Notes: generated from the letters alone by a model not told the origin. A stretch of 64,000 bases of DNA from Dyadobacter tibetensis Y620-1 (GCF_000566685.1 NZ_AZQN01000003.1:682001-746000); one strand, 5' to 3'. Positions 54,868 to 64,000 are shown, numbered from the stretch's first letter. Made by a program: numbers and translations.

Positions 54868-54968
54868 TAAACTTAGCGTTTTCGGTGATTTTTTCTCTTT
54901 CAGAGCGAATAGAATTAATCCTTTACTGACTTATGTTAGCCAGTTAAAGGACATAGATAGAGAAAAAT

Positions 54969-55901
54969 ATGAAAATATTCAAACTTATTCTGGGGGGGAT
55001 AGCCCTCACAGGATTGGTCGCCTGTGGCGATCAGGGGAGCAATGAATCGGAAGGAGATCAGATGATCATCGGAGCGAGCATGTTGAGCATGCAAAATGAG
55101 TTTGTCGTCAATGTCGCCGACGAAATGGAACGCACCGCCGATTCATTAGGTGTCAAACTGATCCTGGTAGACGCCGAGCGTTCGGCCCTTAAGCAGGTGG
55201 AGCAGGTTGAAAGCTTTATTGCTCAAGGCGTAGACGCCATTATTATGAACCCCTGTGAGGTGGAAGCCAGCGCTCCAGCCATTTTGCTGGCCCAGAAGGC
55301 CAATATTCCCATCATCAATGTAAACTCTGAGACCAGCGCTGCACCAGACGCTTTCGTGGGTTCCGATGATATAGAATCAGGCCGTATTGCGCTCTCTTAC
55401 ATTAAGGACAGACTAAACGGCGAAGGTAATATCCTGATCATGCACGGCTATATGGGGCAGGCCGCTCAGATAAAACGCGACCAGGGTGCCAAGGAACTAA
55501 TGGGAGCCAATCCTAAATTAAAGCTTCTAGCAGAGCAAAGCGGAGAATGGGACCGGGCCAAGGCCATGTCGCTTACCGAGAACTGGTTGCAGACCTATGG
55601 CGAGAAAGCCCAGGCAATTTTTGCCCATAACGATGAAATGGGTATGGGTGCCGTTAAAGCCCTGGAGGCCGCTGGCAAAAAGGATAAAATTATTGTGGTG
55701 AGTATCGATGCCATTCCGGATGCCTTAAATGCCGTTAAAAAAGGAAGCTTAGATGCAACCGTCTTTCAAAATGCCCAGCAGCAGGGAAGCCAGGCCGTCC
55801 TGACGGCCCTGAAACTGGCCAAAGGAGAGCCAGTGGAGCAACAGACTTTGATTCCTTTTCAGTTGGTTACAAAGGAAAATATTGGACGGTTTATAAAATA
55901 G
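54969..55901 (+). CDS. Periplasmic sugar-binding lipoprotein (RbsB-like)
   Basis: 310 residues. Lipobox LVAC at about residue 19 gives a membrane-anchored lipoprotein. The Periplasmic_binding_4/LacI-type fold follows, with GIVVNVADEMERTADSLG-like start, QGVDAIIMNPCE and FAHNDEMGMGAVKALEAAG. It should bind a monosaccharide. The usual ABC permease and ATPase are not adjacent; instead RhaT follows. It may serve an ABC system elsewhere or act as a sensor. Confidence 0.87.
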   Translation: MKIFKLILGGIALTGLVACGDQGSNESEGDQMIIGASMLSMQNEFVVNVADEMERTADSLGVKLILVDAERSALKQVEQVESFIAQGVDAIIMNPCEVEASAPAILLAQKANIPIINVNSETSAAPDAFVGSDDIESGRIALSYIKDRLNGEGNILIMHGYMGQAAQIKRDQGAKELMGANPKLKLLAEQSGEWDRAKAMSLTENWLQTYGEKAQAIFAHNDEMGMGAVKALEAAGKKDKIIVVSIDAIPDALNAVKKGSLDATVFQNAQQQGSQAVLTALKLAKGEPVEQQTLIPFQLVTKENIGRFIK

Positions 55902-56019
55902 AAAGGTTTGCTGACCAGCACGGTACAGGATGGACGTTAATTCTTACTATTGCATCTTTCCGGGTAATTAGTGGATAGAATCAATCTTCCGCGTCCTTTC
56001 ATCCAATATATTTTATTTT

Positions 56020-57102
56020 ATGCAGGCCATTTTAGGTGTACTCTTTCATTTCCTCGGCGGCTTCGCCTCCGGGAGTTTTTATATCCCTTACAAAAAAGTA
56101 AAAGGCTGGTCCTGGGAAAGTTATTGGATCGTCGGAGGCTTGTTCTCCTGGCTGGTGGTGCCGCCGTTGGCAGCCTACCTTACCATACCCGACTTTATGG
56201 AGATACTCCGTGGTGCCAGCGATACGGTACTATGGGTTACCTTCATCTTTGGGGTATTATGGGGTATCGGTGGACTTACCTATGGGCTGGGCGTACGGTA
56301 TTTGGGGGTATCCCTGGGCAGCAGTATCATCCTTGGGCTTTGTTCCGTCTTTGGAGCCCTCATCCCTTCCATATATTATTACTATGTGCCAAGCCCCGGA
56401 AAGGATACCATTGTAGACTTGTTTACCAATACCTGGGGGCAGATGGTATTACTGGGTTTGCTAATTTGTGTGATCGGAATAGTCATCTGTGGCTGGGCAG
56501 GATCTATGAAAGATAAGGATCTGAAAGGAGCCGGAGCAGTGGCCGACGATGGTGAATTTAAGCTGGGACTGGGACTTTTCGTTTCTATAATTTCTGGTAT
56601 ATTAAGTGCTTGTTTCGCTTTCGGGATCGACTCGGGAAAATCTATGGCGGAAGAGGCCAACAGCCTCTGGAAGTCGATGAACCCGATGGAGTCGGGTGAA
56701 TTTCTCTACCAGAATAACGTTACTTATATTGTAATCATGCTGGGAGGGCTCGCAACCAACTTCCTCTGGTGCATGTATCTGAACTATAGAAATAACAGTT
56801 TTGGAGACTATACCAATTCGACAACTCCTTTGGGCGCTAATTATTTGTTTTCGGCCCTGGCCGGTACTACCTGGTTTTTGCAGTTCTTTTTTTACGGTAT
56901 GGGCGAAAGCAAGCTGGGTAATGGTCCCAGCTCCTGGATTCTGCATATGGCTTTTATTATCTTGGTGGCCAATACCTGGGGACTCATTCTCAACGAGTGG
57001 AAGGGAGTAAAAAGAAAAACTTTACTGACCATTTTAACGGGCATTTTAGTGATTATCCTGTCTGTATTAGTGGTGGGATATGGCAATTACCTGCACCAAT
57101 AG
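56020..57102 (+). CDS. L-rhamnose/proton symporter RhaT family
   Basis: 360 residues with ten hydrophobic helices; the start GVLFHFLGGFASGSFYIPYKKVKGWSWESY is characteristic (FASGSFYIPYKKVKGWSWE within 20 residues). The family couples rhamnose uptake to protons. Other rhamnose catabolic genes (rhaA, rhaB, rhaD) are not in the window, so substrate is likely but unproven. It is 118 bases from the sugar-binding lipoprotein gene. Confidence 0.88.
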   Translation: MQAILGVLFHFLGGFASGSFYIPYKKVKGWSWESYWIVGGLFSWLVVPPLAAYLTIPDFMEILRGASDTVLWVTFIFGVLWGIGGLTYGLGVRYLGVSLGSSIILGLCSVFGALIPSIYYYYVPSPGKDTIVDLFTNTWGQMVLLGLLICVIGIVICGWAGSMKDKDLKGAGAVADDGEFKLGLGLFVSIISGILSACFAFGIDSGKSMAEEANSLWKSMNPMESGEFLYQNNVTYIVIMLGGLATNFLWCMYLNYRNNSFGDYTNSTTPLGANYLFSALAGTTWFLQFFFYGMGESKLGNGPSSWILHMAFIILVANTWGLILNEWKGVKRKTLLTILTGILVIILSVLVVGYGNYLHQ

Positions 57103-57287
57103 GGTCTATAACCAGACCAATTCTGGCTGTAACCGGACTGGCTCCTAAAATGGGGAGGCAGGTTGGCAGATTAAGTTATTATTGTGGCCGCCTACCTGTT
57201 TGTGGAAGCCACTAAAAAGCGACATATTTGAATAAAAATCCACCATCTGGGGTGGTAGTTCCGGGCCCTGCCCATATGTCGGTACCA

Positions 57288-58772
57288 ATGAAGTGTATTT
57301 ATATTATCCTGGGCGTTTGGCTCTTAGGCTGTATCGGCGGCTGTATCGACCCGGCAAGGGCGCAGTCCACTAAGTCGGCCTTACATACTACTGTTTCCGT
57401 TGGTGGTTTTGCCAGTACCGGAGTACAGGCTCCTTTCTGGCTAATGGCAAATCAATATGGAACCACTCCATCGGGTAGTGTGGCGAACGTATATCGGTTT
57501 CGTGTTTTTATGCCTTTTGCCCCCGACGACACCAGTCAAACGGCCACTAAGAAAAACTGGGGCTATACCTTTGCTTTGGAGCCCATACTTAATATAGGTA
57601 GTGGAAAACCTCAGGGAGTGTTGCCCGAAGCAGAGTTTAGCCTGCGCTATCGTAAAGCGATATTGAGTGTCGGAAGGAGTAAAAACCCTATTGGCTTGCA
57701 AGACAGCACACTTTCGTCCGGGTCTATTATTCACGGGCCTAACGCCCTCCCCATGCCCCGGCTGCTGGTATCGACTAAGGGTTTTAGTGTTTTGCCTTTC
57801 TGGAATGATATGCTGGCGCTAAACGGAGGTATTGGTATGGGGGTGAATAACGGCACCTACATCAAAAAATCTTATTATCATCAGAAATATCTCTTTCTAC
57901 GATTAGGGAGAGATGATAAGGCTATACAACTTTATATGGGAGCACATCACGAAGCTATATGGGGAGGGCAAGCAGAATACCTGTTATCCCGCCCCGATTT
58001 GGCCAAGGATGGAAAGCTTCCCTCCTCTTTGAAGTACTGGAATAATATTTTATTGGGCACTCGCCCCAGACAGTCAGCCGATTTGGCACCTTTCGATCAG
58101 GATTATCGCATTGGCAATCATGTAGGAACCTATCAATTGGCTTTGTCCTGGAGCCTTCCTAAGGGCAAATGGTTGCTATACCACCAACATCCTTTCGAAG
58201 ATGTCTCAGGGGCGGCCTTGCAAAACCTGCCCGATGGCCTTTATGGTCTTAGCTGGAAGCCGCGTACTGCTAGCCGATTAAAAAATATGGTAGTCGAATA
58301 TTTGACCACTAATTCTCAAAGCGGTAGTAGCTTTCTGAAGCCGAATTCCATTTTTCAGGGAAATGACAATTATTTTAACCATTCCCAGTATCAGGAGGGA
58401 TGGTCGTACCGGGGAAGGGGAATCGGTACACCCTTTATATTGCCCGGCCATCAGCTTCGCGAGGAACTGGTGCAGGGCCGTCCCTTTTATTTCCCCAATA
58501 ATCGGGTGCAGGTATTTTATGTGGCCGCTGAAGCGCAGATATCGTCCCGGCTTATGCTGCAGACCAAGGTGTCACATACTCGCAATAAGGGTACTTTCGA
58601 CTATCCTTTCGATAAGGTGATAGGACAGACTTCCTGGGTAGTTTCGGGAGATGCCCTCATTAGTCCCCGCCAGATGATCTATGCCAAAGCGGCCCTGGCT
58701 CTTGACCGGGGCAAGCTATTACCCACCAATACTGGTTTACATATCTCTGTGTATAAGACCTTCCAATTTTGA
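57288..58772 (+). CDS. Capsule assembly Wzi-like outer-membrane protein
   Basis: 494 residues from ATG at 57288, where a good signal peptide begins (IYIILGVWLLGC, cleavage after PARAQ); TTG at 57228 and ATG at 57276 are upstream alternatives. The mature part is beta-barrel-like and matches the Wzi family: STGVQAPFWLMANQYGTTP is the typical opening, and the end is KTFQF with a terminal aromatic. Wzi holds capsular polysaccharide at the surface in enterics; in Bacteroidota the role is inferred. No capsule genes adjoin. Confidence 0.82.
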   Translation: MKCIYIILGVWLLGCIGGCIDPARAQSTKSALHTTVSVGGFASTGVQAPFWLMANQYGTTPSGSVANVYRFRVFMPFAPDDTSQTATKKNWGYTFALEPILNIGSGKPQGVLPEAEFSLRYRKAILSVGRSKNPIGLQDSTLSSGSIIHGPNALPMPRLLVSTKGFSVLPFWNDMLALNGGIGMGVNNGTYIKKSYYHQKYLFLRLGRDDKAIQLYMGAHHEAIWGGQAEYLLSRPDLAKDGKLPSSLKYWNNILLGTRPRQSADLAPFDQDYRIGNHVGTYQLALSWSLPKGKWLLYHQHPFEDVSGAALQNLPDGLYGLSWKPRTASRLKNMVVEYLTTNSQSGSSFLKPNSIFQGNDNYFNHSQYQEGWSYRGRGIGTPFILPGHQLREELVQGRPFYFPNNRVQVFYVAAEAQISSRLMLQTKVSHTRNKGTFDYPFDKVIGQTSWVVSGDALISPRQMIYAKAALALDRGKLLPTNTGLHISVYKTFQF

Positions 58773-58901
58773 ATTAACTACCGGAGAAACTCTGGGAGCT
58801 TAAAATATTTGGCTCAGAGGCCTTCCTAGATTGAAATGGCGTATACAAAGATGAAAACAAGTAATAATGCAACCTAAGACTATCAATAATCTGACCATAA
58901 C

Positions 58902-60026
58902 ATGACACCGTCCGTACATACATTTGAAAGTGATATCCAGTTTTTACGAAAATATCAGGAAGTATTACTGCTACAAGCGACCGATAATCCCGGGGCTCAG
59001 GTTGCCGTTCTGCCTGCCTTTCAGGGGCGGGTGATGACGAGCACCGCTGGAGGTTCCCAGGGAGCTAGTTATGGGTGGGTCAATTACGACCTCATAGAGT
59101 CGGGCGAGAAGCTTCCGCATATGCATGCCTATGGAGGAGAGGACCGACTATGGCTTTCTCCTGAAGGTGGGCAGTATTCCATCTATTTCGCCCCCGGAGC
59201 CCCCTTTACCTTTGACCATTGGCAGACTCCGTCCGTTATCGATACAGAGCCTTTTGTTACGGTCAATCAGGGGCCACACTGGGCCGTTTTTAGTAAAGAT
59301 ACCAGCCTGGTAAACCACTCCGGCACCCGCTTCGACCTGCGTATTGGTAGGGAGGTAAGGGTGCTGAGTAGGGAAGAGGCCGCCCGATATCTCCAGATAG
59401 GGACTTTGTCGGACCTGGAAATGGTGGGCTATGAATCGGTCAACAGCCTTACCAATCTGGGTGAGGATTGGAACAGGAATACTGGAGCTTTGGGGATCTG
59501 GATACTAGGAATGTTTCAGTCGTCTGCAGATGCCACAATACTCGTTCCATTCGAAGGAGAGCCGGGGCAGGGGCTCACGACTGACTATTTCGGACCGATT
59601 CCTGCCGAACGACTGGAGGTAGAGGGGCAAACCATTCTTCTGTCCGCCGATGGGAAATGCCGAAGTAAAATCGGCCTTAGACCTGGCAATGCTACCCCCT
59701 TTCTGGGGAGCTACGATACCGCAGCGGGTAGGCTCACCTTGGTTCAGTGCGATCTGAATCCAGAGGGCCACTATCTTAAGTCGACCTGGGAACATCATCA
59801 GGATCCGTACCAGGGCGATGTCCTGAATGCCTATAACGATGGGCCCTTCGAAGATGGTAGCCAGATGGGGCCGTTTTATGAACTGGAATCCAGCTCTTCA
59901 GTGCAGTTTCTAAAGCACAAGGAGAGTCTTTCTCATATCCACCGCACCTATCACTTCACCGGAAATACTGCTAAGTTGGATGCTCTGGCTCAACAATTTC
60001 TGAAAATTTCTCTGGCCGAATTATAG
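58902..60026 (+). CDS. DUF6786-like protein
   Basis: 374 residues, no signal peptide. I recognise it as close to DUF6786, a Bacteroidota family of unknown function. The beta-rich sequence (QVAVLPAFQGRVMTSTAGG, MHAYGGEDRLWLSPEGG, FAPGAPFTFDHWQTP) recalls galactose-mutarotase-like folds. Its position after RhaT and Wzi suggests sugar metabolism, by inference. A strong terminator follows. Confidence 0.75.
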   Translation: MTPSVHTFESDIQFLRKYQEVLLLQATDNPGAQVAVLPAFQGRVMTSTAGGSQGASYGWVNYDLIESGEKLPHMHAYGGEDRLWLSPEGGQYSIYFAPGAPFTFDHWQTPSVIDTEPFVTVNQGPHWAVFSKDTSLVNHSGTRFDLRIGREVRVLSREEAARYLQIGTLSDLEMVGYESVNSLTNLGEDWNRNTGALGIWILGMFQSSADATILVPFEGEPGQGLTTDYFGPIPAERLEVEGQTILLSADGKCRSKIGLRPGNATPFLGSYDTAAGRLTLVQCDLNPEGHYLKSTWEHHQDPYQGDVLNAYNDGPFEDGSQMGPFYELESSSSVQFLKHKESLSHIHRTYHFTGNTAKLDALAQQFLKISLAEL

Positions 60027-60116
60027 CCATAATCCTGGCATGAGGTGCTGCCATTTTAGGAGATAATATACGATAAATCATATAGGGCCAAAATCATTTC
60101 TAAAATGAGTCTAGGT

Positions 60117-60167
60117 CTATAAACGAAACAAGACCGGTCGCTTCGACCGGTCTTGTTTCGTTTATAG
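60117..60167. terminator. 24-bp perfect inverted repeat
   Basis: Arms 60117-60140 and 60144-60167 are perfectly complementary around a 3-base loop. It lies between convergent genes and is likely a bidirectional terminator; unusually long for one. Confidence 0.85.
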
Positions 60168-60180
60168 TTATTTATGTTGC

Positions 60181-60861
60181 CTAGTCGCGACGACCCATCA
60201 GCAAGCTGACATAATAAAGCAAGGTAGCCAGTGAACCCAATGCTGCCACAAGGTAGGTGCGGGCTGCCCACTTCAGCGCATCTGCTGACATCACATATTC
60301 TCTTTCATTAACGATGCCGTTGGACTTGATCCAGGCCAGCGCCCTGTTGCTCGCGTCGTATTCTACCGGTAGGGTAACGAAGCTAAACAGGGTAGTTACC
60401 GCAAATAATGCCACACCAATGGTCAGAGGAATCACCGATGTATTGATCATGATAATCCCCAGAAGGATGATCCATTGCATATATTTCGAGGAAATGGTCA
60501 GGAAAGGGACCATTTTAGAACGCATGCCCAGCCAGGCGTAAGCCGTGGCATGCTGTACGGCATGTCCACACTCGTGGGAGGCTACAGCCGCTGCGGCTAC
60601 ACTACGTCCATGATAAACGTCCGGACTTAGATTGACCGTTTTGTCCTGTGGATTATAATGATCGGTAAGCCGGCCCTCTACGGATAGCACCCGAACATCG
60701 AAGATATTGCTGGCCCTGAGCATGGCTTCGGCAATTTCCTTGCCACTCATACCGTTACTTAGACCTACCTGAGAGTACTCCTCAAACTTTTTCTTTAATC
60801 GCCACTGCACATACATGCTGATGGCCATGACGATAATACCAATAAAATATGCACCTGCCAT
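60181..60861 (-). CDS. Zinc metallopeptidase, YugP/Peptidase_M family membrane protein
   Basis: 226 residues with an N-terminal membrane helix and further helices near 115-170. The zinc motif HECGHAVQH spans 96-104, with the catalytic Glu inside. It matches the DUF2268-unrelated YugP-type neutral zinc metallopeptidase family. The likely substrate is membrane protein; nothing more specific is known. Confidence 0.92.
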   Translation of the reverse strand: MAGAYFIGIIVMAISMYVQWRLKKKFEEYSQVGLSNGMSGKEIAEAMLRASNIFDVRVLSVEGRLTDHYNPQDKTVNLSPDVYHGRSVAAAAVASHECGHAVQHATAYAWLGMRSKMVPFLTISSKYMQWIILLGIIMINTSVIPLTIGVALFAVTTLFSFVTLPVEYDASNRALAWIKSNGIVNEREYVMSADALKWAARTYLVAALGSLATLLYYVSLLMGRRD

Positions 60862-60957
60862 AATCGTATCTTTTTTGGGTTCTAGTTATAATTGAAACGC
60901 TATAGATCGCTAAGATATATAAAGGGATGGCATATTTTTAATACGCTGTCAACTTTG

Positions 60958-61452
60958 TCAATAGCCTTGTTTTATCTTTTCGATCAATGCCGAAGTGGAA
61001 TAACCTTGTACTAAAGCAATGGTTTTTACCTCTCCACCACGTGCCAATACAAAATCTGATCCAGCGATTGTTTCGACTGTATAATCGTCACCTTTTACCA
61101 AAATGTCAGGTTTTACAGCTTCGATAAGCTGACTGGGAGTGGGTTCATCGAACAAAATGACAGCATCTACAAATGTCAAAGCCGCCATCAATCTAGCCCT
61201 GGCATACTCATTGACCACCGGACGCAGGGGGCCTTTAAGGCGGCTTACGGAGGCATCGGTATTCAGGCCTAGCACCAGGCGATCGCCAAGGGCATGTGCC
61301 TTTTCCAGATAATCTATATGTCCTAAATGAACGATATCGAAGCATCCATTGGTGAATACCACCTTTTGTCCGGCCTGTTGCCAGCCTGCTATAGTCTCCA
61401 TAGCGGCTTCCAGATTTTGAATTTTGCTTTCTGTAGAATAGTTGGGATCCAT
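60958..61452 (-). CDS. rfaE2: D-glycero-beta-D-manno-heptose 1-phosphate adenylyltransferase
   Basis: 164 residues, a stand-alone nucleotidyltransferase domain equal to the C-terminal half of HldE. The nucleotide motif is TNGCFDIVHLGHIDYL with HxGH; GDDYT and a final STSALIEKI are family signs. It makes ADP-D-glycero-manno-heptose for lipopolysaccharide core. The kinase half (rfaE1) is not nearby. Gene order with the flippase-like protein and panD is seen in other Bacteroidota. Confidence 0.93.
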   Translation of the reverse strand: MDPNYSTESKIQNLEAAMETIAGWQQAGQKVVFTNGCFDIVHLGHIDYLEKAHALGDRLVLGLNTDASVSRLKGPLRPVVNEYARARLMAALTFVDAVILFDEPTPSQLIEAVKPDILVKGDDYTVETIAGSDFVLARGGEVKTIALVQGYSTSALIEKIKQGY

Positions 61453-61578
61453 GAGCTCTAATTAAGAAATAATGTAAGGGGATAGATTGGTAATAGCTGC
61501 CTGTAATACGACAAGAAGACTCCTGCAGGCTAGCAGAACCGGATTTTGTATGCCATAAAGCTTAATACAGAACTGCTT

Positions 61579-62604
61579 CTAAGATTGTGCCAACGGGATG
61601 GAGTTTTCCTCTTTGTCCTTTTTAGGTTGCTTGATCAGTACAAATAAGAATGCCAGGGCACCGACGATCAGCATAAAAAGCATTTGGGCTCCGTGTATAA
61701 ATGTAGCCAGGGTGATGCCATCGGCCTTCGTAAGCCCATACAGCACCATGACATTCCCTACCAGAAGGTGGTAGGCTCCAATTCCTCCTTGAGTAGGGGC
61801 CGTCATTCCTATGGCTCCTACCACCAGCAGGGTAAGACCGGCCAGGGGACCCAGGTCTGAAGTTTCGGGAATACAGAAGAAAAGTACGTAGGATACCAGA
61901 TAATATAGTACCCAGATCAGCACGGTACTAAAGATAAACAGGCCGGGGTTACGTAGTTTTTTTATAGTAAGTAGCCCTTCTAACATGCCTTGGGCGAATT
62001 CTACAATCTTTGCGATCAGCTTGTTAGCCAACAGTTTTTGTTGGAATGATTTGTTCCTGAGCAGCACCCAGGCGCCGGCCATTAGGGCCAGGGCCGGGAT
62101 GGCCAGCCACCAGGCCGGATTAGGGCCCGCCTGGCCTCCCGCTTTACTCTGAATAAGGTCCGTGAAAAATGTACTTAATCGGTCAAATTCCAGGATGAAA
62201 TTTAAGCCAATCAGAATCAATAGGATTATAACGTCGAATATCCGTTCTGCGACAACCGTGCCAAAGCTCTGATTAACGGGGACGTCTTCCAGCCTGTTGA
62301 GCGTACCGCAGCGGGTTACTTCCCCCATTCTTGGAACTATATAGTTAGCGAAATAGCCGGTCAGCACCGATACGCTGCTATTGGTAAGGCTGGGGCGAAA
62401 ACCTAAAGGTTCCATAAGCATATTCCAGCGCCAGGCTCTGGTGACGTGAGCCCCCAGCAGAAAGATGCAGGATAGCACAATCCATTTCCAGTCGGCTTCT
62501 ACGAAACGATCGAGCATCTGAGCCAGATCAATGTCCTTGAAAACATACCAGATCAGCCCACCGGCCAGTCCAAGAGAAATAATGTAACGGAGTATGCTTT
62601 TCAT
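61579..62604 (-). CDS. Lysylphosphatidylglycerol synthase TM-region/flippase-like protein
   Basis: 341 residues with about eight transmembrane helices, UPF0104/AglD type. RAWRWNMLMEPLGFRPS and PTQGGIGAYHLLVGNVM are family motifs. It contains only the membrane half of MprF, so it is probably not a lysyl transferase but may flip or sense lipids. It follows panD with a 30-base gap on the minus strand. Confidence 0.9.
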   Translation of the reverse strand: MKSILRYIISLGLAGGLIWYVFKDIDLAQMLDRFVEADWKWIVLSCIFLLGAHVTRAWRWNMLMEPLGFRPSLTNSSVSVLTGYFANYIVPRMGEVTRCGTLNRLEDVPVNQSFGTVVAERIFDVIILLILIGLNFILEFDRLSTFFTDLIQSKAGGQAGPNPAWWLAIPALALMAGAWVLLRNKSFQQKLLANKLIAKIVEFAQGMLEGLLTIKKLRNPGLFIFSTVLIWVLYYLVSYVLFFCIPETSDLGPLAGLTLLVVGAIGMTAPTQGGIGAYHLLVGNVMVLYGLTKADGITLATFIHGAQMLFMLIVGALAFLFVLIKQPKKDKEENSIPLAQS

Positions 62605-62634
62605 ATAGTCAGGAGTGGAGGTAGGTGTGGCGGG

Positions 62635-62982
62635 CTAAACCAATTGATTATTATGGTCTGGAAATACAACCTTAGGCTTGAAAGTCTTGGCCTCTTCTTC
62701 GCTCATGCTGCCATAAGCGATAATGATCACAATATCTCCGATCTGTACCCTGCGTGCTGCCGCCCCGTTCAGACAAATCATCCCCGATTTACGTTCCCCT
62801 TTGATGACGTAGGTGACAAAGCGCTCGCCGTTATTATTATTGACGATATGTACTTGCTCATTCTCGAGCAGGCCTGCAGCGTCCATCAGATCTTCATCAA
62901 TGGTGATGCTTCCTACATAATTAAGTTCAGCCTGAGTCACCTTCACCCGGTGTATCTTAGACTTCATGAGTGTTATTTGCAT
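62635..62982 (-). CDS. panD: Aspartate 1-decarboxylase
   Basis: 115-residue pyruvoyl enzyme making beta-alanine for pantothenate. It self-cleaves between G24 and S25 in YVGSITIDE to give the pyruvoyl group. The start at 62982 ([13 protein letters not shown]) gives the family length; an upstream TTG at 63033 would overlap the promoter. Other pan genes (panC, panB) are not in the window. Confidence 0.95.
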   Translation of the reverse strand: MQITLMKSKIHRVKVTQAELNYVGSITIDEDLMDAAGLLENEQVHIVNNNNGERFVTYVIKGERKSGMICLNGAAARRVQIGDIVIIIAYGSMSEEEAKTFKPKVVFPDHNNQLV

Positions 62983-63030
62983 TCCTGAGTGCTTCTCGTT
63001 GAAAATGAAATTGAATAGGATTATTCCGTA

Positions 63031-63062
63031 CAAAGTTAAGGGATAATACCCTAGCCTTCAAA
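63031..63062 (-). promoter_or_regulatory. Promoter of panD
   Basis: On the minus strand TTTG (63062-63059), a 20-base spacer and TAACTTTG (63038-63031) form a near-ideal Bacteroidota promoter, about 50 bases before the panD ATG. Confidence 0.75.
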
Positions 63063-63285
63063 ACGGTTTTGGACTACTATGGGTTCATTTTCCTGATTTG
63101 GCAAAAAAAGTGTCCCCTAAATATTCCTGTTATTTCTTCTTTGCTGGCATTTACTAAGAGAAAATATTAGTTTAGGAGGTCGTAGTACTTTTTGTTCTAC
63201 TGGCCGTTATTACGATGATAATGTCAGTATGAAAAACATGCTAAATGCTTTTATGATCGCATACGTATATTTTAACTAATCAGTC

Positions 63286-64000
63286 ATGAGTGAAGGAAAA
63301 AAAATAAATCAGGTTTCCCGCCGCGATTTTCTCCAAAAAAGTACGGCAGCTGCCTTGGGTAGCTTTTTTATAGTGCCCCGCCATGTTCTTGGTAAGGGGT
63401 TTACTGCCCCGAGTGATAAGTTGAATCTGGCAGCTGTTGGCGTTGGCGGAAAGGGATTTTCCGATATTACCAATGCATGGAATAACGGAGCAGAAAATGT
63501 AGTAGCCCTCTGCGATGTGGACTTTAATTATGGCAAAAAATGTTTCGATAAATTTCCAGCTGCCAAGCAGTATAAGGACTACCGCAAGATGCTCCAGGAG
63601 ATGGACAAGGACATCGATGCCGTAGTAATCAGTACGCCCGATCATACGCATGCGGTAATCGCCATGGCGGCTATGCAGGCTGGTAAGCATGTGTATGTAC
63701 AAAAACCCCTGACACACGATATTTATGAGGCCCGAAAGCTGACAGAAGCGGCACGACAATACAAATCCGTTACGCAGATGGGTAATCAGGGTGCTTCTAA
63801 CCCTGGGCAGCAACAAATGGTGGACTGGTTTAAGAAAGGAATGATCGGGAAAGTAAGCGATGTGGAAATCTGGACGAATCGTCCGGTATGGCCCCAGGGC
63901 ATTCCCGTTCCCGATCAAAAAGCACCAGTGCCAGGTACTCTGGATTGGGATTTGTTTATTGGGCCTGCCGATTTCGTAGACTACACGCCGGCCTACCATC
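63286..64000 (+). CDS. Gfo/Idh/MocA oxidoreductase, Tat-exported (C-terminus off window)
   Basis: About 238 residues to the right edge, starting ATG 63286. A Tat signal is present (SRRDFLQKSTAAALGSFF, residues about 11-28), so it is exported folded. The Rossmann domain follows (NLAAVGVGGKGFSD) with VVISTPDHTHAVIAMAAMQ and HVYVQKPLTH, where the Lys is the conserved NAD-family residue. These enzymes oxidise or epimerise sugars or inositol. Substrate is unknown. It is divergent from panD. Confidence 0.88.
   Translation, partial: MSEGKKINQVSRRDFLQKSTAAALGSFFIVPRHVLGKGFTAPSDKLNLAAVGVGGKGFSDITNAWNNGAENVVALCDVDFNYGKKCFDKFPAAKQYKDYRKMLQEMDKDIDAVVISTPDHTHAVIAMAAMQAGKHVYVQKPLTHDIYEARKLTEAARQYKSVTQMGNQGASNPGQQQMVDWFKKGMIGKVSDVEIWTNRPVWPQGIPVPDQKAPVPGTLDWDLFIGPADFVDYTPAYH

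Noticed and set aside
38401..63238. 13-mer AGTATGAAAAACA at 38401-38413 and 63226-63238, each opening a 16-codon frame
   Set aside because: A 13-mer match between two places in 64 kb is expected by chance; the peptides differ and have no attenuator codons.
63280..63999. Minus-strand open frame of 239 codons at the right edge
   Set aside because: It is the shadow of the Tat-exported oxidoreductase, which has clear family motifs on the plus strand.

Overview
This 64 kb window is chromosomal DNA from a member of the Bacteroidota, most likely order Cytophagales. The phylum call rests on several things seen together: a TonB-dependent receptor followed by a DUF4249 lipoprotein and an MG2-domain secreted protein; the mutY-ssb-gldE order; an acetyl/succinylornithine-type carbamoyltransferase in an arginine gene run; SDR-type threonine dehydrogenase; a COX24/mS38-like mini-protein beside rng; -7 promoter boxes of the TAnnTTTG type; and almost no Shine-Dalgarno sequences. 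Genus cannot be fixed from sequence reading alone. No rRNA, tRNA, CRISPR array, prophage or insertion sequence was seen.

Layout. 1-5.5 kb (minus strand): a PAS-domain signalling protein cut by the left edge, a K+/H+ antiporter, an EamA exporter and a sugar-nucleotide epimerase. 5.5-13.2 kb (plus): an outer-membrane uptake locus, consisting of an unknown secreted 241-residue protein overlapping a 922-residue TonB receptor with an STN domain, then a DUF4249 lipoprotein and an MG2 protein. 13.2-16.1 kb: an Lrp-type regulator divergent from tdh-kbl (threonine to glycine plus acetyl-CoA). 16-24.4 kb: a REP-like repeat, YceI, a transglutaminase, a TetR regulator with DUF4260 and a flavin oxidoreductase that share a palindromic operator, a ceramidase-like protein, a thioesterase, DUF2141 and an MsbA-like ABC exporter. 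24.4-31.6 kb: HerA-like ATPase, alpha-E plus transglutaminase pair, glmM, cysteine desulfurase, FMN reductase.

31.6-43.7 kb: hemH and an arginine run on the minus strand (GNAT, argG, argC, argD, argF'), divergent from aat and proB-proA-argE-like-enoyl-CoA hydratase on the plus strand. Together these cover most of arginine and proline synthesis; argB and argH are not in the window. 43.7-51.8 kb: rng, the 29-residue mini-protein, a TPR protein and HU on the minus strand; mutY, ssb, gldE and guaB on the plus strand. 51.8-54.9 kb: DedA, phosphosulfolactate synthase (a possible sulfonolipid precursor enzyme), PaaI thioesterase, mazG. 55-60 kb: a sugar-binding lipoprotein without its ABC partners, RhaT, a Wzi-like outer-membrane protein and a DUF6786-like protein. 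60-64 kb: a zinc metallopeptidase, rfaE2, a flippase-like membrane protein and panD on the minus strand, then a Tat-exported Gfo/Idh/MocA oxidoreductase cut by the right edge.

Most of the window is housekeeping or common accessory Bacteroidota content. I did not find a clearly new defence or mobile system. The observations most worth following are the unknown protein translationally coupled to the TonB receptor, the shared TetR operator, alanine at the acyl-specificity position of ArgF', the Cys-cluster GNAT before argG, the REP-like element, and the inverted repeat upstream of guaB.
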